Source: Urophycis tenuis
Taxonomy: Eukaryota; Chordata; Actinopteri; Gadiformes; Phycidae
Assembly: GCA_036785325.1 (NCBI GenBank)
Contig: JAXIVH010000014.1
Span: 4,274,806-4,338,805 of the forward strand
Length of the DNA: 64,000 nucleotides
Direction of reading: 5' to 3'
Below the pieces are notes generated by a model. The model did no database searches. It had not been told where the DNA came from and saw only the letters and a program-made list of their open reading frames with translations. Below, piece after piece: positions 55,101 through 64,000 of the stretch; the first letter of the stretch is position 1, and the number at the start of each line of letters is the position of its first letter. Both the position numbers and the translations under genes were made by a program.

Positions 55101-58100
55101 GCTGTCTTTTTCTCAACAAGTCTCTCGTGAACCTTCTCTTTGACTTCCACTGACATTCCATTAACTAACACACTTCCACTCGCCGGCACTTCTTTTTCTG
55201 TCACGTTACTCTTGCCTTTCCCTTTTTCACAGTTCTCAACATACGTCAGTCTTTCGTGGTTTTCTTTCTGAGACTGCTCACTTTCTTGAACTTTCTTCAA
55301 TACCATAGAGGAGAGGACTCCATTAATCAACTCTGCGGAAGTCATTTGACTCTTCTTTTCACCATCTGTTGATGCACTCTTGACAGATATAGAAGGAGAC
55401 ACTCTCTGTGGCCTCCTGTCCTTGGGGTTCTTCTTAACAGCAGCATAGGTGTCATCTGGGGCGGGGGGTCCTAGCAGTAATTCAAATGTTCGCTTGTTGT
55501 GGGCCCACACTTCTGGTGGAGGTGGTGGAGGCGCGTGGACCTTCGGTGGGGGTGGGATGTTGAAGAGCTCTCTCAGGACCCTGACTGAGGGGCTCGCGCT
55601 GTCCGTTTCAACCTTGGTGCTGGGCTGAGGATCAGGAGACTTGGTGGGGGGTGTGCTCTCAGGGGCTTCCGGGTGTGGGACAGGGGACGTGGCTGAAGAG
55701 GAGCCTGGAAATAAGCTCTGCAGCTTGGACAGAAATCCTCCTTTGTGCTTCGGGGGTGAGCTGTGAGGCTTTTTAGAAGGCTGGGTAGGTGTGCCAGCCT
55801 GGCTGGAGTAGCCACTAGAAGGGGAGGCGGTTTTCTTCAACCCATTCTCCTGTTGTGTCTGCAGCTCAGGTGGAGTGGCTTTGGCAGGTGTCTCCTCTTT
55901 CTGCACAGTCTCCACTTTCTCAGGTGTCTGGGGCTGGGATTTAATAGGGCTGATTGACACAGAGCCGTTGGAGTCATCCAGAGAGCTGGTGTCTGCAGTG
56001 TATCCAGGGGACACTGGAGGGTGTGCAGCATCCTTCCCCTCTCCTGGTTTGCTCGGCACAATTTTCTTCCCAGAGCAAACTGAACTCTGGGGGGAAGATT
56101 CCTTTGACGTCCCCTTTGTCTCCGACAGGTCACGTGACCTCCGTTTCATCCTATTGTGAAGGGAATAGGACCGACTTGGCGGAGGGGGAGCCCTCTTGGA
56201 TTTCATGACTGAGAGACTGCGTGCAAACCCTTCCGTCTTTCCATTTGAGTTGGCCTTGGAGACTTTCTCCACCAGGGGAGAGCCGTTCTGGGTTGCGTGC
56301 CTTTCATCCGCTGAACTCTTTTGGTGGGGGGTGGTGCTGCTGGAGATGGTGGAGGAGTCCGACACCAGTGTATCCGAGGACCCCGACCGACTCCACCCAG
56401 AGCTGTCGGACGTATAGTTGGCTCTGTGTTGAGAGGCGGAGGAAATGCTGGACGCCCTGGAGGAGCAAGCTCTGGAGGACGGCCCTCGACCCGAAGAAGC
56501 CCGAGAGGAGGCCCGCGAGCCGACCGGGCTGGCCAGCAGCAGGCTGCTCTTGCTGACGGTTTTGAGACTGTGACGGCTCCTTCCGCGTTGGATTTCCAGC
56601 ACTTCAATTGAGGGAGGCATCACCGCGTTGGGAATTATTTTGGACATGTAGGCGGCATGGGGGTTTATCGACATCACAGGGCTGGGTGGGGCATGCGCCA
56701 TGTTGTTGGCGGTGGTCATCCAAGGGACGGCCAGGGAGCGCGGCCTCTGCGACATCTCAGAGCCCAGGCGGTGAAGCAAGGCCAGATCATCCCTGTGGGA
56801 GTTGCTGGCCTGCAGGGTTTGAGACTTGGACAAGGCACTGGGGATCTTGGTTTGGATGAGGCCGCCACTCAGCTCATCCACTTGTGTGGGCCCATCAACA
56901 GTGTTGGCGGTTGCCTCGCTGTTCATGATCTCGTCCAGCTCCTCGTCCAGCACCGGGTTGCCTTTCCAGTCCATTCTATCCAGCCCTGTTTGAAAGAAGA
57001 AGGAAAAGGGATGTTATATTCGTGGAAATCATTTAAGGATTCAATCACGTCAATGTTCTCAATGAGCTAATCTATTATTACATTATAATCTATCAATGCA
57101 CTGGACTGCTATCACATTGAGGCTACAGTAGATTAAACATGTCTGACACCACTGTACTTGTGTAAAAGCTGTGTAGTCATGCAATGTGAGTACTTCCATT
57201 GGTATGTGGTGAATGAGAAAAACACTGAAAGGTTACACACCGAGTTCTCTCTGGACATGCTGTGGGATTCCCATAACCGTCTTTCTATGTCTTCTTCTGC
57301 TCCTTGGCTTCTCTTGCTTCTTTCCAGAGTTCAAGGGTCTGAATGTGGATCCTAGACACAGACACAACATGTTAGTCAAATCTTGATTGGAACAAAATCC
57401 CCCTTTAGCATTGCCTCAATAAAATGGTAAAAACTTAAGAGCTTAGTGCCAGTGCATTGAGATTAATCAGTACATATTGCAGCTTGGAATGGGAAGACAT
57501 GAATGAATTATCAATAAAGCAGCATTTAAAAAGTGTCAGTTAAGTCACCTTGTCTGGTGATACCCGAGCGAGAAGACCTTGAAGAGACGGTGGACTGTGA
57601 AGAAACAATGGAGGACGTGTCGGCCGTGGTGCTGTCAGACAGAAAGCCTTGGCTGTCCTCTTGCTGGGTGGTGGCTGTTGACTGTGGAAATCCATGTATA
57701 TATTTTTTTAATTAATTAAATGTTACCTTTGAGTCTTTGCATTTTAAATACAAAGACTCTATAAATCTTATAAAGACTTATAGAAGGGGAAATTGAAGAA
57801 GAAGAAATGACAAGAAGACTTACAATGCTGCTTTCATCATCACGGTATTCCACACCATTGCTCGACTCTGTGAACAAAGCAACACATTGAACCTCGATTC
57901 TTGTGATTTTCTTTCTGAACACCTTAGACTTGCATATGCACACAGAACCTGTTTGAAATAAATACATGGTAAGGCGCTGTTACGGGAAGACTTGTCATCG
58001 CCTCCATCAAAATGATGTCATCGCATTTGCGTGTATGTCTGACAGGGCGGGAGGCAAAGTACCTTCCTGCTGCAGCAGCTTCAGTCCCTCCTTGGCCTCG

Positions 58101-59413
58101 TTGTGGAGGTCCTCTACGTACTTGGGCCTGCTGGTCTCCACGAAGACATTCTCCTGGACCACCGGGGGCGCTGTGGTCTTGTCCTCCTCCGCCTGTCTTG
58201 CGACGGCTAGTGGGCGAAAGAACAGAACGGGGTCGATCAGGCTCCATACTCTATAGCTCTGGGTTGATCCCCGCGGTGAGCATGCTACCCATATGGCCAG
58301 TAACATCACATTCACTGGGTGAGGACTTTTAACGTCATCAAGATTGACCAAAAGAAGAAGAAGCGAGTAAGATAAGAAACCATGTTCCATGTGCCGTTTT
58401 GACATGTCAGGAAAATGAAAATTGTCATTAATGTGGCCCCAGTGGCTCTTACAAGGGTGCTTATGAGAGGATTACATCTACATATGCTCATGAATCTAGA
58501 GCAGTTTATGTCACACCAGTAAATATCAAAGAGGATCTAAATCTAATGTGAAAAATGCTGGATACAAAGTACATCTTTTGATCAACGTTCTATCAAAATA
58601 AAAACGTGTCTGAACAATTGTCAATGGTTGAATGTGTCAGACATATCAATTATAAACTATGTTTAAAAATATAGAAATGTCAAACAACCATTATGATACT
58701 CACAATATGGACTATAAAGAACACAATACCATAGATAGTATAAGTGAAACTAACAAAATACAAGTCTGGCAATGCAACTCAACTTATCAGCATAGTTATT
58801 TTCACCTTTCAGTAATAGTTAGTGTGTATGTATTATTGCAAGCCAGAGTGTGCAATAAGTTATAACACATACTGTACATGCATGCCTGGGATCAGCCCAC
58901 TAATGCACTTGTATGCAATGTTGTGGACAGCTGCTCTACATTTAGCCTCCTACTGTACTCCAACTGTGCTATCAAGCCCATCCTGGATTAAGCATCAACA
59001 GCCATGTGGTCAGAGTAACTGTGGCTATAGTCGTCTTCGTCTCTTCAGTAACTGCATTAGAAATGTCTTCAGCCTCAAAACACATTATCTGATGATTAGC
59101 TCTACATGCACTCTGAAAATTCCAGTCACCCATAATCTGCCGATATGCATATGGACAACACTCTGATCATTTAGCTGTTAAATAACAGCATGGGTGGCAT
59201 AGCTTCACTAGAGCAGAAGAACACCATATATTACTATGGACGCACAGATTCTCAGGTTATCACAGATAACCTGAGATCATATTCAAGTAGAATGTCCCAA
59301 ACATACACTACACATTCCTGCTCACCTTTCCTCTTGAAAACAATGGGGAAGCAGTAATCATTATTTCCATTGTCATTCCTCAGAAGCAGCACCATGGTTG
59401 ATCCAATTGGCAT
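52190..59413 (-). CDS. nhsl3: NHS-family actin/adhesion scaffold protein, NHSL3 (KIAA1522)-like
   Basis: Exons on the complement, phases agreeing: 59326..59413, 58063..58206, 57824..57867, 57549..57681, 57241..57351, 52190..56985; 1771 aa. Family marks: FVETSRPKYVEDLHNEAKEG LKLLQQE (exon 2), STFRPLNSGKKQ and RRRHRKTVMGIPQHVQRELG (exon 5), SIEVLEIQRGRSRHSLKTVS KSSLLLASP, and SSGWSRSGSSDTLVSDSSTI (last exon), all diagnostic of NHS/NHSL proteins. The 4.8-kb last exon is Pro/Ser-rich and disordered, with poly-proline runs (PPPPPPEVW) suited to SH3/EVH1 partners. It ends PPPVARKPKAQAKDTGINVE. Exon 1 (MPIGSTMVLLLRNDNG) is chosen by ATG, donor and phase; longer isoforms could start upstream outside the window. 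The cell role (cytoplasm, cell edge) is inferred from family. Confidence 0.88.
52560..52793 (-). repeat. nhsl3: two 39-residue direct repeats in nhsl3
   Basis: Consecutive units SPPSISPPTVVVPQETGPKS... and SPPSTSPPIVVVSQETAPKS... each end HTSS(V/I)(L/V)PPSPTK. It is a recent coding tandem duplication. Confidence 0.85.
53723..54166 (-). repeat. nhsl3: four 37-residue (111-bp) tandem repeats in nhsl3
   Basis: Units begin TPV(L/V)T and contain MATEHAPEPVVTHS. Copies 2 and 3 differ at only a few positions. The 111-bp period keeps frame, so copy number can vary without breaking the protein. Confidence 0.92.
58207..59325 (-). other. nhsl3: nhsl3 intron 1
   Basis: AT-rich, no gene or clear repeat recognised. 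Confidence 0.55.
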
Positions 59414-61796
59414 AAAGGAAACAAGACAGTGGTCCTCCGTGGATTATGATAAGTGTGTCACATCCCCTCACAGCACAAAACAAGCAAAAGATCAAGATGG
59501 GATCCTTTTGTGAAGGATCCCATTGGTTTTTGTTGCCGTTTGTTTTTGCCAGTTACCAGTCCACGTGGAAGCGTGGAGGTTTCCGGCCACCAATAAACAG
59601 TCAGAGCTCAGACACTAATCCCTGAGAGCCCTAATTCCTGTCGTCCCTATTGGTCCATCACCTTCACCTCACCCACGCCCGCCTGACGACCCCCATCCTG
59701 GTCAGTGAGTGTTTATGACAACGTATTGTGTGCAGGGTTCATAAGTGTAAACACTCTTAGGACGAGGAAACGTGTTTGTTTGGGTGGTCTGTGAGTGTCT
59801 CTCGCTCTAAGACCCTCCCTGTGTCCTATGCCAGGAATGTGCAAAACAACCACACAAGATGTGATGCGGTAATGCTCTCATGATAGCGATGATGATTTGT
59901 CAGAGATGATGGGTAAAGCCCTTTCATGAACCTCAGGAGGAAAAAACACCATTCCATTATCTTTTCATCCACAAGGGGGAGTAACAACGCAAATAAATGC
60001 GTTGAGATTAAAAACATGTTCAGGAAAAAAGTTGTGCAGCTCTGTTGCACACTTTTGCTTGTGCTTAAAGGAAATCTATTATTTTTCTAATGTCGGGACC
60101 TCCGGAATTCTCCAGTTACATAAGCACGAGGCAGACCTACTCTTTTTCCCCTCCAAGATTATTTATATAAAAAAAAAAAAACAACACAAACACATGGTTT
60201 TGATCTTATGAAACAATAGAACTCCTTTCCCCCTTCGTTTCGTCCCTTTCGGTGGGAGAATGTTCAGAGCCTCGGTGGCACGCGGGTCTTGTTCGCTTCC
60301 TGGGGTGCTGAGCAGACATGACATGGAATGTATGACATCTGAACAAATGGAAAGCGTTCCCACAATCGTGAACCCACTGCATGACTCAGACTCAACTCAG
60401 ACTACAGAGTGCAAATGCAACACACGTGTCGACGGGAGCCATGGAAGCTGCCCAGCAACGCACGGGATGCTGCGTCTGTTAGTCATTTCACCTACCGACA
60501 AACCATCGCCCCGACTACAGAACATCATTCCCACATCTCCGGTGCGATGATGCAATGGCAGTCACCTGAACGAACAAGAGCGGCATCTTGTTAGCGCATC
60601 GCCGCAGGCGGCCACGTCGCCCGAGCTAGCGCATGGCCGCACATAGGAAGCACAGACAACTGCTTGTTCAGAGGCCAACGGTAGGGCTTCAATTAGCAAT
60701 TACCGGATTCCCAGATCGACAGACATGTATCAACTAACGATGTTGATCGTCGATAAATTGTTTAAAGTAATTGATGTAAAAATAGCAAACATTTGCTCGT
60801 TAATATTTGTGGACTTGGCTGCTTGACAAATAAAACAAGCACATTTAAGACATCACTTTGCGCTCTTGCAACGTCTGACGTGACATTTGCCATTATTTAT
60901 GACGTTTCATAGACGAAATGATGAATTGCTGAGTTGGAAAACAACATTGTTCGATTGATTGACTATCGTTTGCTGATTTGTAGTGACTCATAACCAACAA
61001 GTAAACAGTGATTAATGATTAATTTGTGGCGGGACATTTACGTTTAGCACATATATCTGTCAGCACACTGGCTTATGTGAAATCTGGATTCTCTCTCTGA
61101 AAACAAAGTGAGAGGCTCCCCACTCCCAGCCCGGTCACAGGCTAGGCTAGCCACGTCGGCATCTGTTAACAAACTGGAACCAGTCAGACAGGCTTCAAAG
61201 AGTTCGCTAGTGAGAGAGAACCTCTGTGGGGGTCAGCTGTGCCAAGGGTTAAGATAGGTGGCGGTGGAGGTTCAGAACACATCCATGCGCACGAACCAAG
61301 CACACAAGCATGTGCACACGCACGCGGTCTAATGACTAATGAATTACTAATGAGACCGTCTGTACTATAGCCTAGAGGTGCTTCTAATGATGAAAACAAA
61401 TGATCACATGCCCCCAACCACCCACTCACTCCCCTGCCATCGCCTTCCCATGAACACATCATGCAGTCCTGCCCTGACTTGCCTGTCTCTCTCTCCCCCT
61501 CCGCCCGCCCGCCCGCCTCTCCTCATCTCTCGCTCTCTCTCTCTCTCTCGCTCTAACCCAGGTAGACAGGCTCTCTGGCTCCAAGGGTGCTGTCAGGTGC
61601 TTAAGCCCTTCAAAGCAGCGACGGCTATTAGACAGCCCGGTGAGATGACAGCGAGGCAGGGCCGCGCATACAGACATGCAGGTCTGTTTGTCAGCACAGC
61701 GTGCATGAGCGTGCTTGTCCAGGACACAGAGGCTTGTGCGGCCGTTTGGGCTTCTCACACGGCTCCTGGTCATTAATGATTTAAACCCCAGCGGAG
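59414..61796. other. upstream region or large intron of nhsl3
   Basis: No supported coding exon. Sequence at 61590-61795 is compositionally complex and non-repetitive, with ATTAATGATTTAAA, which could be a regulatory element. The true first exon of long NHS-family isoforms may lie beyond the window. Confidence 0.45.
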
Positions 61797-61850
61797 CGTT
61801 GAGGGAGGGTGGGAGGGAGGGAGGGAGGAAGGAAGGAAGGAAGCAGGGAG
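61797..61850. repeat. (GGGA)n/(GGAA)n low-complexity tract
   Basis: GAGGGAGGGTGGGAGGGAGG followed by GGAA repeats. It is purine-rich and could form triplex structure. Confidence 0.9.
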
Positions 61851-61943
61851 GGTGACAACGAGGGGTAACAATCAGATATACCTGCTGAAGCCTGGCCCCG
61901 CTGCACTCACACATAACAATGATACAGTTCCCCCATGCCAGAT

Positions 61944-61945
<2 letters not shown>

Positions 61946-62030
<85 letters not shown>
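61946..62030. repeat. (CA)n microsatellite
   Basis: About 42 uninterrupted CA units. Confidence 0.97.
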
Positions 62031-62035
<5 letters not shown>

Positions 62036-62036
62036 A

Positions 62037-63900
62037 CCTCAACATTGATCCTAACCTAAATTAGCAGCAAGTCACACTTTAAGCTAGGCTAATTGTGGTG
62101 ATTAGGAGAAAAGCAGAGCGGCCCACTGGGTCGATTGACTGATTCAATATGAGAGGGCAAGAGCTGGAACAGCCTCTATTCTGATGCCAGCACCACTCTC
62201 TCTGGTTACTAACTAGGCCTGCCCCTTGATAGCCTTAAGAGAAATCAGCCTCATTCGAGTCAGCTGGCTAAGGCCTGTGGGGTCCTGGCAAGCGCCAGCT
62301 AACGCCATTAAATCAATTATTACATTTGATTTGACACTCCTGCAGTGTTACCGGTTGACCTGGTGGGGGGCAAAGAGTAGTCCAGTCAAGGAACAAAGGC
62401 TCAGCGAGAGGTCAGATAAGACGCTGGGTCCGATAAGACAAAGAAGGACCTTGTCTTTGTAGGATGTTAATGTTAAAAACAACAACAACAAAAAACCAAT
62501 GCTGAATATACAGTGTGTTCTGCCATGAGATTCATGGACAGTGAAACGAAGACAGACCGCTCTTCACACGACACAACAAGAGCCACTGCGTGCCAAAACA
62601 AGGGGGAGGAAATCCCAAGTACACACTTATCGAGATCACCGTCCTTTGGCAAACACTGGACACTGAGAACAGGGGGCAGTCTGTGGAAACTGCAGGTCAG
62701 CGGCCACCGTTTGCATAGCCACCTCCACCGTCGGCCCTATCAGTGAAGCAGACCATCGTCTTCCACCAGGAACAGCTTCTGCGGAGCCCCGTGTGTCGTT
62801 CTACATCCCTTGAGATAAAACGACATCCCAAAGCGATGCCTACTTTCTGGAGCACTATCATCTATTTTTCCACGTTATCTTCCATGACACTGACAAAGTG
62901 AAAGACTTAAAAGATGAAAAAAAAGAAAAAAAAAGATGCTACTGTAACATATCTCCGTGTGTTGGCAATATTCAAAATAATAACTACGGCCTGTGGCAGT
63001 CTTACAGGAGACCATGCAATATTGTGTTGAAAGAAAGACTTTAACAGTTTTTGTGTAATTTAACCTGTACTGTATTATACACGCCAGAGTCTCCACCCCT
63101 CTGGGATTCTGTGGTCTCCTCTGGGACACAATCCTCACTCAAGAGACTGTTTTACTTACAAGATTACACATATATACCACAATCAGTCTTTTCAGTCTTT
63201 TCTTTTGATGTAGTCACTTTGGTTATGATAATTGATTATAGATGAATAAATTAACAAAAAAGAACCAACTCAATGAACCCCCCAACTCTAGTAGGTTACA
63301 TTAGCTAATAATATTACATGTTCAAATATTGCTTCTGCCCACAGGCATGAATGTAATATTTTTGCTTATGGTTGGTTTGACATCTCAAGCTATGCTAATA
63401 TGTATATAAGCTAATATGTATAAAGTAAAAGCTCAAAAATCATTTTGATTGACAGCCACTTGAGGAAGACAACATGGATGACCATAGTTCATGCCCAGTA
63501 CAGCCATCAAGGTCAACGTGCCCAGTGACCCCTTGTGTCAAGTAGTCCTAAAAAGTCAGCCGCTATAAACTCCAGCTATGCAATTGACCGAAAGGAAGCT
63601 CCTTGATTGCTTCAGCAGCAACAGCAAAACTTTATCAGTAACCATCTCAAACCTGTTTGTCCACTATTAGGTCATCATTCCTGCACACATCCATCCTGTA
63701 TCTATCCCCCCCACACACACACACTGTCTGTACAAACACACAGACAAACACACAAAACAATGTCAGAACCACTAGATTCCTCTGCAAAATAGCTTACATT
63801 GTACAGTGGAGGACTGAAAAGAAGACAAGACTGCGTTATAGTCCCTCACGATTTCGGAAAGGTATAGTAAATAAATTGCATAACCGATGGCACTCGTGTA
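62037..63900. other. non-coding, no gene recognised
   Basis: No supported exon on either strand. The stretch 62225-62370 (GAGTCAGCTGGCTAAGGCCT, CCATTAAATCAATTATTACA) reads like a unique, possibly conserved non-coding block. A short (CA)n lies at 63710-63724. Confidence 0.4.
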
Positions 63901-63904
63901 CACG

Positions 63905-63912
63905 CACACACG

Positions 63913-64000
<88 letters not shown>
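63905..64000. repeat. (CA)n microsatellite running off the window end
   Basis: Almost pure CA from about 63918 to the last base, so its length is unknown. Confidence 0.97.

Overview
The window is vertebrate nuclear DNA, almost certainly from a ray-finned (teleost) fish. It has multi-exon genes with GT-AG introns, abundant (CA)n microsatellites, tRNA-derived SINEs sharing a 3' tail, L2/Rex-like LINEs and hAT/Harbinger-like DNA transposons. It carries five protein-coding genes and no bacterial, phage, CRISPR or operon-like system. Exon models were built by hand from splice sites, reading-phase agreement and protein family similarity. Each full model sums to a whole number of codons.

Layout: (1) 1-3200, minus: mycl (L-Myc), two coding exons, 408 aa. 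(2) 3200-9000: intergenic, with a 200-N assembly gap, very long CA repeats, LINE fragments and a perfect 26-bp hairpin. (3) 9012-20926, plus: mfsd2a, the sodium-dependent lysophosphatidylcholine/DHA transporter, 14 exons, 524 aa, head-to-head with mycl as in mammals. (4) 20930-28250: a transposon graveyard with tRNA-like repeats, an L2 LINE, and a hAT element interrupted by a LINE that is itself interrupted by a 680-bp Harbinger-like MITE. (5) 28255-32659, plus: a ZP3-type zona pellucida (egg-coat) gene, 8 exons, 659 aa, with a long acidic tail. (6) 33292-50318, minus: top2a (DNA topoisomerase II alpha), 35 exons, 1584 aa, with an inverted-CCAAT promoter and a GC-AG first intron. (7) 51486-59413, minus: an NHS-family gene best matching NHSL3/KIAA1522, six coding exons giving 1771 aa, followed by upstream non-coding sequence and CA repeats to the window end.

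The genes do not form one pathway. mycl and mfsd2a are an old syntenic pair. top2a (replication and mitosis), the ZP gene (egg envelope) and nhsl3 (actin/adhesion scaffold family) are independent neighbours. The points most worth a second look are the nested transposon insertions with readable target-site duplications, a solo LTR inside a long-TIR element in top2a intron 1, the GC-AG intron, a 37-aa tandem repeat in nhsl3, the acidic run in mycl, opposed repeat copies flanking mfsd2a exons 4-9, and a CRE-like cluster upstream of mfsd2a.
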